In this document: one piece after another, positions 19,206-29,358 of the stretch
Layout of the letters: each line of letters opens with the position of its first letter
Numbering within the stretch: the stretch's first letter is position 1
Source of the DNA: Thermoplasmata archaeon
GTDB taxonomy: Archaea; Thermoplasmatota; Thermoplasmata; Methanomassiliicoccales; Methanomethylophilaceae
Assembly: GCA_015063285.1 (NCBI GenBank)
Contig: SUST01000012.1
Span: 1-49,869 of the forward strand
Length of the DNA: 49,869 nucleotides
Reading direction: 5' to 3'
The notes under the pieces: generated by a model
Seen by the model: only the letters and a program-made list of their open reading frames with translations
What the model was told of the DNA's origin: nothing
Database searches by the model: none
Made by a program: the position numbers and the translations under genes

Positions 19206-19353
19206 CAACGGAACAATGTGTGGACCATACATCCAGAATTGGATCATACACAAAATCTGAAACCCTCGGATCACTGGTTTCGCGACGACATACATCATAA
19301 CCCGAACGGCCAGGTAAATATACTCTTAGATTCTTCATCTTCTGAGAGATTCT

Positions 19354-20526
19354 ATGATCGACGAGAATATTGGCAAACTTGGATTCGGACTCATGCGCCT
19401 TCCCAAGAAAGGAGATGAAATCGACATCGAGCAGACTAAGGAGATGGTCGATCTCTTCATGGATGCGGGATTCAACTACTTTGACACAGCCTGGGCATAT
19501 CCGGGCAGCGAAGAAGCGATCAGACAGGCCCTCGTAGAAAGGTATCCCCGCGACAGCTACTACATCGCAACCAAGAATGCTGCATGGAGAGGCGCTAAGA
19601 CAAAGGAAGAGGCTGTCGAACTGTTCGATGTATCTCTGAAACGCCTCGGCGTCGATTACGTAGACTTCTATCTGCTCCACAACCTGGGAAACGCCAGGAC
19701 CGAGGTGTTCGAGAGATTCGGCCTATGGGAGTACTTCAAGGACCTCAAGGACCAAGGTAAGATCAAGCATTTCGGATTCTCATTCCACGATAAGGCAGAC
19801 CTTCTCGAAAAGCTTCTGAAGGAACACCCGTATGTGGAATTCGTTCAGCTTCAGATAAACTACAACGACTGGGAAAGCAACGATATCCAATCCAGGAAAT
19901 GCTATGAGGTTGCTAGGAAGTACAACGTACCGGTCATCGTGATGGAACCGGTGAAAGGAGGTCTGCTGGCCAATCCCCCTGAAAAGGTACAGAAGGTCTT
20001 CAAGGATGCCGAACCCGACAGCAGCTGCGCCTCCTGGGCCATCAGATTCTGTGCAGATAAAGAAGGGATACTCACAGTCCTCTCAGGGATGTCCAGCGTC
20101 GAACAGATGAAGGACAACCTGTCCTACATGAAAGGTTTCACAAATCTCACACAGGAACAGAGGGACACAGTGAAAAAGGCAACAGACATCCTGGCGACCT
20201 ACCCAATCATCCCCTGCACCACATGCGACTACTGCGCAGAGGTTTGCCCGAAGAACATCGGGATCTCAGGAACGTTCATGGCATCCAATCAGGTCATACA
20301 ATACGGCCTCTCTGATTTCTCAAAGGGTCAGCTGGACTGGCTGGTAGTCTGGCAAGGTAGGAAGATGGCCAACGAGTGCATAAAATGCGGTAAATGTGAG
20401 GATGTATGCCCTCAGCACATAAAGATACGCGACGAATTGGAGAGATGCACTGCCCTATTCGAGGGAAAGACCGTCCGATCACCATTAGGCGGTGACCTTC
20501 TCTTTCACCGCATTGACAAGCTCTGA
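19354..20526 (+). CDS. Ferredoxin-type aldo/keto reductase
   Basis: A 390-residue two-domain oxidoreductase. Residues ~1-280 are an aldo/keto reductase barrel with FDTAWAY (catalytic Asp and Tyr), a lysine in ATKNAAW and HFGFSFHD. Residues ~285-365 are a two-cluster ferredoxin domain, with CTTCDYCAEVCP and CIKCGKCEDVCP as ligands for two [4Fe-4S] clusters. This architecture is common in strict anaerobes, where it probably links ferredoxin to carbonyl reduction; the substrate is unknown. A TATA-like GTAAATATA lies about 35 bases upstream, giving a short leader. Its last 42 bases overlap the convergent phosphatase gene. Confidence 0.93.
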   Translation: MIDENIGKLGFGLMRLPKKGDEIDIEQTKEMVDLFMDAGFNYFDTAWAYPGSEEAIRQALVERYPRDSYYIATKNAAWRGAKTKEEAVELFDVSLKRLGVDYVDFYLLHNLGNARTEVFERFGLWEYFKDLKDQGKIKHFGFSFHDKADLLEKLLKEHPYVEFVQLQINYNDWESNDIQSRKCYEVARKYNVPVIVMEPVKGGLLANPPEKVQKVFKDAEPDSSCASWAIRFCADKEGILTVLSGMSSVEQMKDNLSYMKGFTNLTQEQRDTVKKATDILATYPIIPCTTCDYCAEVCPKNIGISGTFMASNQVIQYGLSDFSKGQLDWLVVWQGRKMANECIKCGKCEDVCPQHIKIRDELERCTALFEGKTVRSPLGGDLLFHRIDKL

Positions 20527-21621
20527 AGGCATGCCCGCGAATCCAATCAGGTAATCGGTCATGACCTCTTCGGGATTGTATTCGCTGAAATCCATGTGGG
20601 TCCAGTCAACATCAAGGTAGTGCCCGATATACTCAGGATACTTGTACAGGTAAAGGACACGGTCAACATACATATTGGCTACGATCTCGTATTCATCAGA
20701 ATACTTCTCGATATGATAGTAGTTGCACAAGGATTCCATAAAATCCTCCCTGATCTCTTCAAATGTAGAACCGGCCAGGGATTCGATCATAGCGCAGTAT
20801 GCTCCGGTGCGGTCCTTTCCTTGGGTACAGAATATTCCGACACTACCTTCCGAATCAAGTAGAGATTCCAATACATAACGTGCCTGATCCGGGTGAGAAT
20901 GCACGTTATGCGAAAGAATCTGTGCATAGACCTTGCCTTCTTTAAACAGAGAGGTCGCATAGGCATCAGGCAATTCCTGGCAACGTTCCTCCACTTCATC
21001 CATGCTCAGATCCATACAGATAAGGTTCTCAACACCGATGGACCTGTAATAATCATCACTGTATTGGGCGCGTTCGCTCTTATAGTTCCAAGGATTGGAT
21101 GAGCGGTAGAACATATCGTCCTTCAGGTTTCCCCCTCTGAGCTCACGATAGTTCCCGAACACTTGGTCGTCATCATAATCGGTGCGCTTGTCGGTGTAAC
21201 CCGCAAGGTAGTTGGGGACCTGCTTGTAATACGGGTTGTCTCCGATGACCTTTAGAGTTAACATGTCCCCGTTGACTAATCCGGTCTCTTCGATGAGACT
21301 GCCAGAGACGATACCGATAACAATTCTTTGAGACAACTCGCTGTAGTGGATATATGGAGCGAAGGATGCGGAACTGCCGTGAGAATCGGCAAACATCGCA
21401 ACGAAATGTTTAGAATCGCCGTAATCGACTCTGATATCGCATCCAGGATGGGCTCCGATGGACATCAGATCCTCGCTGCTGACATCCAGATAAGAACTGT
21501 ACTCCTCAACGATTATCGTTGCCTGAAGAGTCGGAGTGTCTTCTGCGGTGGCGAAGCTGAAGATAAGACATAGCACGACAGCGCCAGTCGCGACGGCCGC
21601 TATGACAGTGCCTTTTCCCAT
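20485..21621 (-). CDS. Membrane-anchored tyrosine/dual-specificity-type phosphatase
   Basis: A 378-residue protein with an N-terminal membrane anchor or signal (TVIAAVATGAVVLCLIFSFA, residues 4-23). A region of ~110 residues of unknown fold follows, then a phosphatase domain. The P-loop is FCTQGKDRTGAY, a CX5R motif with Cys near residue 265 as nucleophile, of the Y_phosphatase3 kind; RSSNPWN near residue 170 is also typical of that group. The topology puts the catalytic domain outside the membrane. I chose the ATG at 21621: the frame stays open to 21822 but there overlaps the end of dnaJ and its terminator. Phosphoprotein or phosphoinositide substrates are possible. Confidence 0.8.
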   Translation of the reverse strand: MGKGTVIAAVATGAVVLCLIFSFATAEDTPTLQATIIVEEYSSYLDVSSEDLMSIGAHPGCDIRVDYGDSKHFVAMFADSHGSSASFAPYIHYSELSQRIVIGIVSGSLIEETGLVNGDMLTLKVIGDNPYYKQVPNYLAGYTDKRTDYDDDQVFGNYRELRGGNLKDDMFYRSSNPWNYKSERAQYSDDYYRSIGVENLICMDLSMDEVEERCQELPDAYATSLFKEGKVYAQILSHNVHSHPDQARYVLESLLDSEGSVGIFCTQGKDRTGAYCAMIESLAGSTFEEIREDFMESLCNYYHIEKYSDEYEIVANMYVDRVLYLYKYPEYIGHYLDVDWTHMDFSEYNPEEVMTDYLIGFAGMPSELVNAVKEKVTA

Positions 21622-21665
21622 GAGCGTGCGAAGACGTGACCAGTAAAGAATCTTATCCCGAATGA

Positions 21666-21681
21666 GGGCCCTTTCGGGCCC
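21666..21681 (-). terminator. GAAA-loop hairpin after dnaJ
   Basis: On the minus strand GGGCCC-GAAA-GGGCCC forms a perfect 6-pair stem with a stable tetraloop, about 30 bases beyond the dnaJ stop. A TATA-like AATATATCC (about 21686-21694) for the phosphatase gene lies just before it, so the hairpin would also fall in that gene's leader. Confidence 0.6.
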
Positions 21682-21709
21682 CTTGGGATATATTGGAGTA
21701 ACTAATTCC

Positions 21710-22828
21710 TCAAAACAGTTTCTTGCGACCTTTCTTGGTACCCTTGCCTGCGGACGAATCGAGTTTCTGAAGGAGCTCCTTCTCTTCGTCGGAGACCTTC
21801 TTGGGGATGTCAACGAACACACGGACCATCATATCGCCCCTCGAAGAGGAGTTCATCCTGGGAAGACCCTTTCCCGGGATCCTTAGGACGGTTCCGACCT
21901 GTGTTCCCGAGGGAATGGTCAGCATGACCTTGTCGCCGTCGATGGCGGTGACGGTCTCCTCTCCTCCAAGCACCAATTTGGGATAGCTGGTGGTGATCTC
22001 AGACCAGAGATTAGCCCCGTCACGTTCGTATTTCTTGTCCTCCTTGATGTGGACGACAACGAACAGGTCTCCCGCCGGACCGCCGTTTATACCAGCGTTA
22101 CCGGCACTGGGGACCCTGATCCTCATGCCTTCGTCGATTCCTTTCGGTACGTTCAGATCGATATGGGAATCTGTGGTGATTCTTCCGTTACCGCGGCAGC
22201 GGGGACACTTCTCCGCAGAGGATTTCCCCTTTCCGCGGCATTCAGGACAGTCGGATACGGATACCATGTTCCCGAAGGGGGTCCTCCTTACCATCTGCAC
22301 CTGACCGGATCCACCGCACTTGGAACAGGTGGTGACCTTTCCGTTCTTTCCTCCCGTTCCCTTACAGTCCTCACAGATGACGGTATGGGGGACATCGAGC
22401 TTTACCTTCTTGCCCTCCAGGACGTCCTTGAGTGTGATCTCGATGTCGTACCTGAGGGAGTCTCCCTGCTGGGGGGAATTGCGGGACCTGGATGACCTCA
22501 TGCCTCCGCCGAACATGCTTCCGAAGATGTCTCCGAATATGTCGCTGATGTCGTCGGCACGCGTGAAGTTGTCCCAGGTGAACCCGCCTTCTCCGAACTG
22601 CTGTTTGACTCCGTCGAAACCGTACTGATCGTACAGGTTCCTCTTCTCCTGATCCGAGAGGACCTCGTAGGCTTCCGAGATCTCCTTGAACTTAGCTTCC
22701 GCTACTTCCTTGGGCTCGGTGGATACGTCAGGGTGGTACTTCTTCGCAAGGGAGCGGTACGCCTTCTTTATCTCCTCTGGAGTGGCAGTCTTCTCCACTC
22801 CGAGTACCTCATAGTAGTCTCTCGGCAT
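21710..22828 (-). CDS. dnaJ: Chaperone DnaJ (Hsp40)
   Basis: A 372-residue class I J-protein that delivers clients to DnaK and triggers its ATPase. The order is a J domain with the HPD motif (KKYHPDVS), a Gly/Phe-rich region (~70-130), four CxxCxGxG zinc-finger repeats ([32 protein letters not shown]) and the C-terminal substrate-binding domain. I use [10 protein letters not shown] (22828) as the start; a codon 9 bases upstream would overlap dnaK. The gap to dnaK is 5 bases, so the two are co-transcribed. Confidence 0.96.
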   Translation of the reverse strand: MPRDYYEVLGVEKTATPEEIKKAYRSLAKKYHPDVSTEPKEVAEAKFKEISEAYEVLSDQEKRNLYDQYGFDGVKQQFGEGGFTWDNFTRADDISDIFGDIFGSMFGGGMRSSRSRNSPQQGDSLRYDIEITLKDVLEGKKVKLDVPHTVICEDCKGTGGKNGKVTTCSKCGGSGQVQMVRRTPFGNMVSVSDCPECRGKGKSSAEKCPRCRGNGRITTDSHIDLNVPKGIDEGMRIRVPSAGNAGINGGPAGDLFVVVHIKEDKKYERDGANLWSEITTSYPKLVLGGEETVTAIDGDKVMLTIPSGTQVGTVLRIPGKGLPRMNSSSRGDMMVRVFVDIPKKVSDEEKELLQKLDSSAGKGTKKGRKKLF

Positions 22829-22833
22829 CAGTC

Positions 22834-24702
22834 TCACTCGTCGTCCACGATCTTGTAGTCGGCGTCCACATAGTCGCCGTTGCCTGCGTTGCCAGAGTTC
22901 TGCTTGGGGGCCTCTCCGCCTGCTGCTGGTCCCTGCTGGGCCTGCTGCTGTTGGGAAGCTTCCTGATAGACCCTCTGACTGATGGGGCCCATAGCCTTCA
23001 TGAGAGCATCCATCTTCGCCTTGATGTCATCGACGTTGTCGGACTTGTTGGCGGTCTCCAGGTCGGAGATGGCTGCCTCGATGCCTGCCCTCTCCTGCTG
23101 GGTGACCTTCTCTCCGAGCTCGTCGAGCGACTTGCGAACGGTGTAGACGGCTGTCTCGGCCTGGTTGTGGACCTCGACCAGCTCTGCCTTCTTCTTATCC
23201 GCGTCGGCGAACTGCTCGGCCTGCCTGACGAGATCGTCGATCTCATCCTTGCTGAGCTTGTTGGAGGATGCGATTGTGATCTTCTGCTCCTTTCCGGTTC
23301 CCTTGTCCTTCGCGGTGACGTTGATGATACCGTTAGCATCGATATCGAAGGTGACCTCGATCTGAGGGATTCCGCGGGGCGCGGGTGGGATTCCGTCGAG
23401 GATGAACTTACCGAGGGACGTGTTGTCCGCTGCCATCTGCCTCTCTCCCTGGACGACGTTGATCTCCACGGAGGGCTGGTTGTCTGCTGCGGTGGAGAAC
23501 ACCTGCGACTTCTTCGTCGGTATGGTGGTGTTCCTGTCGATCAGCTTGGTTGCGATTCCTCCGAGGGTCTCGATACCGAGGGACAGAGGAGTGACATCGA
23601 GCAGGAGGACATCCTTGACCTCTCCGGACAGGACAGCTCCCTGGATTGCAGCTCCCATGGATACGCATTCCATCGGGTCGATTCCGCGCTGGATCTTGGG
23701 TCCGACGATGCTCTCGACGAAGTTCTGCACGATGGGCATCCTGGTAGGTCCTCCGACCATGATGATCTTGTCGATCTTGTCGTTGGACAGGTGCGCATCG
23801 CTGATAGCCTGAGTGATGGACTGCCTGCACCTGCTGACGATGGGCTCCACGAGCTCCTCGAGCTTGGCACGGGTGATGGTCTGCACCAGGTGCTTGGGGC
23901 CGGATGCGTCGGATGCGATGAAGGGCAGGTTGACCTCTGTCTGCATGGTGGTGGACAGTTCGATCTTCGCCTTCTCACATGCCTCTCTGACCCTCCAGAA
24001 GGCCATGTTGTCCGCTGCGAGATCGATTCCGGTCTGCTTCTTGAACTCTCCGATGACGTAGTTGGTCAGAGCCTCATCCATATCGGATCCTCCCAGCTGG
24101 GTGTCTCCGGATGTGGACAGGACTTCGAAGACTCCGTCGCTGAAGTCCATGATTGTGACATCCAGGGTTCCTCCTCCGAGGTCGAAGACCATGATCTTCT
24201 GCTCGACATCGGACTTGTCAAGACCGTATGCGAGTGCCGCTGCGGTAGGCTCGTTGATGATACGTACTACATCCAGTCCTGCGATCGCTCCGGCATCCTT
24301 GGTTGCCTGCCTCTGGTTGTCGTTGAAGTAAGCGGGTACTGTGATGACCGCCTTGTCGACGGTCTCTCCGAGATAGGATTCTGCGTCCTTCTTGATCTTC
24401 TGGAGGATGAATGCTGAGATCTGCTGGGGAGTGTATTCCTTGCCCAGCGCTGTGACCTTCTCGTTTCCTCCCATCTTCCTCTTGACGTTCTTGATGGTTC
24501 CGTCAGGATTCGTGACGGCCTGCCTCCTTGCGGGCTCTCCGACGAGGAGCTGTCCGTCCTTTGTGAATGCTACGTACGAAGGGAATGACTTTCCTCCGAC
24601 GCTGGTTCCCTCTGCGCTGGGGATCATTGTCGGCCTTCCTCCCTCCATGATGGAGGCGGCCGAATTGCTTGTTCCTAGATCAATTCCGATGATTCTTGAC
24701 AT
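22834..24702 (-). CDS. dnaK: Chaperone DnaK (Hsp70)
   Basis: A 622-residue Hsp70. The ATPase domain opens with [13 protein letters not shown] and contains [13 protein letters not shown] and a [10 protein letters not shown] loop. The substrate-binding domain follows from about residue 370 with [16 protein letters not shown], then a helical lid and a Gln/Ala/Gly-rich tail ending YKIVDDE. The length and hallmarks are those of bacterial-type DnaK, which many mesophilic archaea have acquired. It follows grpE by 20 bases and precedes dnaJ by 5, forming the classic grpE-dnaK-dnaJ order. Confidence 0.97.
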   Translation of the reverse strand: MSRIIGIDLGTSNSAASIMEGGRPTMIPSAEGTSVGGKSFPSYVAFTKDGQLLVGEPARRQAVTNPDGTIKNVKRKMGGNEKVTALGKEYTPQQISAFILQKIKKDAESYLGETVDKAVITVPAYFNDNQRQATKDAGAIAGLDVVRIINEPTAAALAYGLDKSDVEQKIMVFDLGGGTLDVTIMDFSDGVFEVLSTSGDTQLGGSDMDEALTNYVIGEFKKQTGIDLAADNMAFWRVREACEKAKIELSTTMQTEVNLPFIASDASGPKHLVQTITRAKLEELVEPIVSRCRQSITQAISDAHLSNDKIDKIIMVGGPTRMPIVQNFVESIVGPKIQRGIDPMECVSMGAAIQGAVLSGEVKDVLLLDVTPLSLGIETLGGIATKLIDRNTTIPTKKSQVFSTAADNQPSVEINVVQGERQMAADNTSLGKFILDGIPPAPRGIPQIEVTFDIDANGIINVTAKDKGTGKEQKITIASSNKLSKDEIDDLVRQAEQFADADKKKAELVEVHNQAETAVYTVRKSLDELGEKVTQQERAGIEAAISDLETANKSDNVDDIKAKMDALMKAMGPISQRVYQEASQQQQAQQGPAAGGEAPKQNSGNAGNGDYVDADYKIVDDE

Positions 24703-24722
24703 ACTTGCTCACCTTCCTATTC

Positions 24723-25247
24723 TTAAGCCGTTTTCTTCGTCACTTTCACTTTAGTGAATCTTATGACCTTTCCGTTCAAGGTGTATCCCTTTTGGAACAC
24801 CTCTGCAATCTGATCGTCCTCCTCGCCCTCCACGGCCATCAGGGCCTCGTGGTAGTTGGGGTCGAATTTCCCTTCCGCAGGGATCTCCTTCAGACCGTTG
24901 TTCTCGAGGATCTTCATCAGATTAGCCCTCACACCTTTGATTCCGACCACCAGGTCGTCATCCTCCTTCGCGTGCTCCAAAGCACGGTCCAGATCATCCA
25001 CAATCGTAAGGAGATCGGTCACTATGCCCGAGGTCGCGACCTTCTTGTAGTCCTCGATCTCACGCTCCTTCCTCTTGCGGTAGTTATCGAAGTCCGCCTG
25101 CAGCCTCAGGGCAAGATCGAGATAGTGGTCGGCCTTAGCCTGGATCTCCGCAACGGGATCGACCTTTGGCTCATCCTCGACGATCTCGAACTCCTCGTCC
25201 TTCTTGGATGCATCGTCCTTCTTCTTCTCTTTAGACTTTCCAGTCAT
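24723..25247 (-). CDS. grpE: Nucleotide exchange factor GrpE
   Basis: A 174-residue protein with a charged, Lys/Asp/Glu-rich N-terminus, a long coiled-coil helix (residues ~33-85, containing [16 protein letters not shown]) and a C-terminal beta domain ending in the family motif [16 protein letters not shown]. GrpE releases ADP from DnaK and often acts as a thermosensor. An AGAGGTAA site lies 6 bases before the ATG. No clear TATA box lies in the 70-base gap to the thermosome gene, only a terminator-like hairpin, so partial readthrough from the thermosome promoter is possible. Confidence 0.94.
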   Translation of the reverse strand: MTGKSKEKKKDDASKKDEEFEIVEDEPKVDPVAEIQAKADHYLDLALRLQADFDNYRKRKEREIEDYKKVATSGIVTDLLTIVDDLDRALEHAKEDDDLVVGIKGVRANLMKILENNGLKEIPAEGKFDPNYHEALMAVEGEEDDQIAEVFQKGYTLNGKVIRFTKVKVTKKTA

Positions 25248-25283
25248 CTGGTTACCTCTTTAGTGCACTCGGATAAGTGTGAA

Positions 25284-25303
25284 GCGGGGGTTCTGGCCCC
25301 CGC
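25284..25303 (-). terminator. Hairpin between the thermosome gene and grpE
   Basis: GCGGGGG (25284-25290) pairs with CCCCCGC (25297-25303) around a 6-base loop. It starts 15 bases beyond the thermosome stop. Transcribed leftward there is no T-run after it, so it may act as an attenuator or partial terminator that sets the ratio of thermosome to GrpE/DnaK/DnaJ. Confidence 0.6.
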
Positions 25304-25318
25304 GTTTGTTCAACGTGT

Positions 25319-26944
25319 TTACATCATGTCGTTCATGTCGGGCATGTCCTGGGGTCCGGGACCGCTGTGTGTCGCGGCTGCGATGACATCGTCGATCCTC
25401 AGGATCATGACTGCAGCGTCGGTAGCGGAGTTGATAGCCTGTGTACCGATCCTGTAGGGCTCGATGACATTCAGCTTCTTCATGTCCTCCACCTTTCCGG
25501 TGTAGGGGTTGAATCCAGCGTAGAGCTTCTTTCCCTTGTGCTGCTTCCTCATCTCGATCAGGATGTTGATGGGGTCCTGACCTGCATTCTCTGCCAGTGT
25601 GGAGGGGATGACCTCCATTGCGGAAGCGAATGCCTCGATTGCGATCTGCTCTCTGCCGCCGACGGACTGTGCGTAGTCACGGAGCTGCATTGCGATCTCC
25701 ATAGCGGTGGATCCTCCTCCGGTGACCATCTTTCCATCCTCGATTGCGACCTTGACGACGGACCATGCGTCCACGAGGGATCTCTCGACCTCGTCTGCGA
25801 CGTGGTTGGTTCCTCCCCTTACGAGGATGGTGACTGTCTTGGGGTCCTTGAGTCCGGAGATGAATGTCATCTGCTCCTCTCCGACCTTCTTCAGCTCGAC
25901 GCAGTCTGCGTAACCGAGATCGGTCTTCTCGAGGTCGCTGATGTTGTTGATGATGTTAGCACCAGTGGACTTTGCGAGCCTCTCCATGTCAGACTTCTTG
26001 ACACGCCTGCATGCATAGATGCCTGCCTTTGTGAACATGTGCTGTGCGGGGTCGTCGATTCCCTTCTGGCAGAAGACGACGTTTGCACCGGATGCGACGA
26101 CTTTGTCGACCATCCTCTTCAGCATGTTCTCCTCCTCCTTGACGAATGCGGAGAGCTGTGCGGGGTCGTTGATCTGGATCTTCGCGTCGATCTCGGTCTT
26201 CTTGACCTCGAATGCGGAGTCGATCAGTGCGATCTTTGCCTTCTTGACGACCTTCTCCATGTTCAGCTGGACGGGCTCCTTGTCAATGACGAGACCTTTG
26301 ATGATCTCGGTCTCTTCCATGTTGGCGCCTGCCTTCTTGACTGTTGTGATATTCTTGAGGTCGATGTCGTAGCCCTTGCCCTTCTTGTCGGCGATGGTCT
26401 TGACGGCGTCGACGACGATATCTGCGAAGAGTTCCTTGGACTGGTTGACCTGCTTGGAGATCATTGCGGTCTCAGCGATGAGCTTCAGTGTCTTGGTGTC
26501 ATCGATGGAGACTTTCATTGCGATCTTCTCGAGGATCTCCTGTGCCTTCTCGTTTGCCATCCTGTATCCCTTTGCGATGATTGTGGGGTGGACGTTGGCG
26601 TCGATCAGGTCTGTTGCTTTCTTGAGGAGCTCTCCGGCAAGGACGACGGATGTTGTTGTTCCGTCTCCAACCTCTGCATCCTGTGTCTTGGCGACCTCGA
26701 CGAGCATCTTTGCTGCGGGGTGCTGCACATCCATCTCCTTGAGGATGGTGACTCCATCGTTGGTGATGATGACATCTCCCATGGAATCGACAAGCATCTT
26801 GTCCATTCCCCTGGGTCCCAGGCTGCTCTTGACTGCTCCGGAAATAGCGACGGCTGCCGAGATGTTGTTCATCTGGGCATCCTTTCCTTTCTCTCTCTTT
26901 GTTCCTTCTCTCAGGATGATTACGGGGGCGTTACCCATTCCCAT
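25319..26944 (-). CDS. ths: Thermosome subunit (group II chaperonin)
   Basis: A 541-residue subunit of the double-ring archaeal chaperonin, which refolds proteins in a cavity closed by a built-in lid. Motifs include [14 protein letters not shown] at the start, [26 protein letters not shown] and the ATPase signature [16 protein letters not shown]. It ends in a methionine-rich tail (DMPDMNDMM). The ATG at 26944 has a GGAGGAAG site 4 bases upstream; the frame is open for 57 more codons, but those run through the promoter. One subunit gene is seen here; others may lie elsewhere. It leads a cluster with grpE, dnaK and dnaJ. Confidence 0.97.
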   Translation of the reverse strand: MGMGNAPVIILREGTKREKGKDAQMNNISAAVAISGAVKSSLGPRGMDKMLVDSMGDVIITNDGVTILKEMDVQHPAAKMLVEVAKTQDAEVGDGTTTSVVLAGELLKKATDLIDANVHPTIIAKGYRMANEKAQEILEKIAMKVSIDDTKTLKLIAETAMISKQVNQSKELFADIVVDAVKTIADKKGKGYDIDLKNITTVKKAGANMEETEIIKGLVIDKEPVQLNMEKVVKKAKIALIDSAFEVKKTEIDAKIQINDPAQLSAFVKEEENMLKRMVDKVVASGANVVFCQKGIDDPAQHMFTKAGIYACRRVKKSDMERLAKSTGANIINNISDLEKTDLGYADCVELKKVGEEQMTFISGLKDPKTVTILVRGGTNHVADEVERSLVDAWSVVKVAIEDGKMVTGGGSTAMEIAMQLRDYAQSVGGREQIAIEAFASAMEVIPSTLAENAGQDPINILIEMRKQHKGKKLYAGFNPYTGKVEDMKKLNVIEPYRIGTQAINSATDAAVMILRIDDVIAAATHSGPGPQDMPDMNDMM

Positions 26945-26961
26945 TCTACTTCCTCCAATAT

Positions 26962-26976
26962 ATTCCAATTTGGAAT
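26962..26976 (-). promoter_or_regulatory. Palindromic operator in the thermosome promoter
   Basis: ATTCCAA-T-TTGGAAT is a perfect 7-1-7 palindrome. A TATA-like ATTTATATAG lies at about 27003-27012 on the minus strand, which predicts a transcription start near 26982. The palindrome therefore sits just downstream of that start, where a bound repressor would block transcription. A heat-shock regulator is a natural guess but is not identified. Confidence 0.5.
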
Positions 26977-27072
26977 GACTGATACGGATAAAGTTTGTTC
27001 TTCTATATAAATCTAACCTACCGTATCCTCGGTCGCTCCGATTGATCGGAAGAAGTATCCAGACAGTTCGTG

Positions 27073-29256
27073 TCAGCGTATGAACAGGAGCTCGCGGTAC
27101 TTGGGAAGAGGCCACATCTCATCATCGACTATCATCTCTAGATCGTCGATGAGCACCCTTATCTTCTCTATGTACGGGATTATCTTATCATGATACGCAT
27201 TGGCCTTTGCGAAATCGGTCTTGAGGCCATTGGCCTTGTTGCACTCCGCCTCCATGTCGATGGCCAATTTGCGCACTTCGGAGAGATGCTCCGCTATATG
27301 CTTTATCAGAGAGACCTCTCCTGAGGAGAGCGCCTTGTATTCCTGGGCGGAGAAGACCTCCTTCATCTTTGAGACGTTATCGAGCAGCCTCGACTCGTAC
27401 TGGATCGCGATGGGGAGGATGTGGTTCTCGGTAAGGTCCGCCAGTATCCTGGCCTCTATCTCCACCTTCTTGCTGTAGATGTCGCAGAAGGTCTCCTTCC
27501 TGGCCTCCAGCTCAGCCTCCGTCATGACGCCTGTCCTCTTGTACAGACCGACGGTCTTCTTATCCGTGAGGACGGAATAAGATTTAGGCGGGGAGGTCTC
27601 GCAGTCCAGACCGCGCTTCTTCGCCTCCTTCTTCCATTCGTCGGAATAGCCGTTGCCGTCGAAGCATATGTTCTTGGCTGCCCTGTATGTCTCACGGGTC
27701 TCGTCCAATATGGCCTGCATGACAGGGATCCCTTCGGCGACCCTCTCGTCGACGGCGGCCTTGAATGCCCTCAACTGATCGGCCACGATCGTGTTCAGTG
27801 TAGATACGGCGTTGGAGCAGTTGGCGGATGACCCCACCGCCCTGAATTCGAACCTGTTTCCGGTGAATGCGAAGGGCGACGTCCTATTCCTGTCGGTGTT
27901 GTCAAGCATCAGCTCCGGGATCTGGGGGATGTTGAGGCTGTAGGACTTCTTGCCCTTGAGCTTGACCATGTCCTTGGACTCCAGAAGGTCGTCGAATGCC
28001 TGCATGAGCTGCGTTCCCAGGAATGCCGATATGATCGCCGGGGGCGCTTCGTTCGCCCCGAGCCTGTGGGCGTTAGTCGCCGTAAGGACCGATGCTTTGA
28101 GCAGAGCGTTGTTGTCATACACGGCCTTGAGCACATTTGCTACGAACATGAGGAACATGAGGTTCTCGTTGTCGGTCTTTCCGGGTGTGAACAATCCGAT
28201 ACCGGAGACAGTGCCTATCGACCAGTTGCAGTGCTTTCCAGAACCGTTGACGCCTGCGAAGGGCTTCTCGTGGAACAGCACCTTGAATCCGTGCCTCTCC
28301 GAGACCTTCTTCATCATGGCCATGAGGAGGAGGTTGTGGTCGTTCGCCAGGTTGGCCGCCTCGTACACGGGGGCGATCTCGAACTGGTTTGGGGCCACCT
28401 CGTTATGCCTGGCCTTGATCGGGATACCTAGTTTGTAGCATTCGAACTCGAGATCCCTCATGAATGCAAGGACCCTCTCCGGGATGGATCCCAGATAATG
28501 ATCCTCCAGCTGTTGGTTCCTTGCGGCGTTGTGCCCGATGAGCGTCCTGTCCACCATGATCAGATCCGGACGTAGTGAGAAGAGCGACGAATCCACCAGG
28601 AAGTACTCCTGTTCCCATCCGAGATAGGATACGACCCTGTCGTCCTTGATGCCGAAGTATTTGAGGAGCTCCTCCGCGGCCTTGCCGATCGCGATCTCCG
28701 ACCTGAGCAGCGGCGCCTTGTAATCGAGGGCCTCCCCGTTGTATGAGATGAAAATCGTAGGGATGCACAGTGTGTCCTTGATGATGAATGCGGGCGATGA
28801 GGGATCCCAGGCGGTGTACCCTCTGGCCTCGAACGTGTTCCTGAGGCCTCCGTTGGGGAACGAGGATGCATCCGATTCCTGCTGGCAGAGCAGTTTTCCT
28901 GTGAACTCCTCGATGGCCTCGCCCTTTCCGAAGGGTTCTATGAAGGAGACATGCTTCTCCGCGGTTCCCCCTGTCAACGGTTGGAACCAATGCGTGTAGT
29001 GTGTGGCGCCCTTATCCATGGCCCATTTCTTCATACCAGCAGCAACATCCTCGGCTGTTTCCCTGTCCAGAGTGACACCTTGCTCGCTGGACTCGTAGAT
29101 CTTGCGCCTCGTGTCCTCGGAGAGATATTCCCTCATGGCCTTCCTGTTGAATACGTTGCACCCGTAGTACTCAGAGGTCAGAGAAGATGGCGCGTCGACA
29201 TCCAAAGGCATTTTTCTGAAGGCTTCGTCCACTGCTCTGAACCTGCTGCTAGGCAT
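27073..29256 (-). CDS. glnA: Glutamine synthetase type III
   Basis: A 727-residue GSIII (GlnN) that makes glutamine from glutamate, ammonia and ATP; at this length it cannot be the ~450-residue type I usual in archaea. Type III signatures are HYTHWFQPLTGGTAEKH (about residues 85-101), the long N-terminal domain, KARHNEVAPNQFEIAP near 280-295 and GSGKHCNWSIGT near 340-351. The ATG at 29256 lies about 29 bases after a TATA-like GATATATTAG, so the transcript is probably leaderless. GSIII is typical of Bacteroidetes and other gut bacteria, making transfer plausible. Confidence 0.95.
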   Translation of the reverse strand: MPSSRFRAVDEAFRKMPLDVDAPSSLTSEYYGCNVFNRKAMREYLSEDTRRKIYESSEQGVTLDRETAEDVAAGMKKWAMDKGATHYTHWFQPLTGGTAEKHVSFIEPFGKGEAIEEFTGKLLCQQESDASSFPNGGLRNTFEARGYTAWDPSSPAFIIKDTLCIPTIFISYNGEALDYKAPLLRSEIAIGKAAEELLKYFGIKDDRVVSYLGWEQEYFLVDSSLFSLRPDLIMVDRTLIGHNAARNQQLEDHYLGSIPERVLAFMRDLEFECYKLGIPIKARHNEVAPNQFEIAPVYEAANLANDHNLLLMAMMKKVSERHGFKVLFHEKPFAGVNGSGKHCNWSIGTVSGIGLFTPGKTDNENLMFLMFVANVLKAVYDNNALLKASVLTATNAHRLGANEAPPAIISAFLGTQLMQAFDDLLESKDMVKLKGKKSYSLNIPQIPELMLDNTDRNRTSPFAFTGNRFEFRAVGSSANCSNAVSTLNTIVADQLRAFKAAVDERVAEGIPVMQAILDETRETYRAAKNICFDGNGYSDEWKKEAKKRGLDCETSPPKSYSVLTDKKTVGLYKRTGVMTEAELEARKETFCDIYSKKVEIEARILADLTENHILPIAIQYESRLLDNVSKMKEVFSAQEYKALSSGEVSLIKHIAEHLSEVRKLAIDMEAECNKANGLKTDFAKANAYHDKIIPYIEKIRVLIDDLEMIVDDEMWPLPKYRELLFIR

Positions 29257-29358
29257 GTGTCGATGGATTGCGTCTTAACTAATATATCTTATCTGCAAGA
29301 CCCGGGAGCGATATCGAACATCCTTATAGTAGAAATACAGGGAATTCTATCGGCCCGC

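Noticed and set aside
22951-24417. A 488-codon open frame opposite dnaK
   Set aside because: Its product is a low-complexity Leu/Asp/Val/Cys-rich sequence with no family pattern. It arises because codon bias in dnaK leaves few stops on the opposite strand.
25367-27010. A 547-codon open frame opposite the thermosome gene
   Set aside because: Same cause and same odd Leu/Asp/Cys/Gly composition. The thermosome reading has full family motifs over its whole length.
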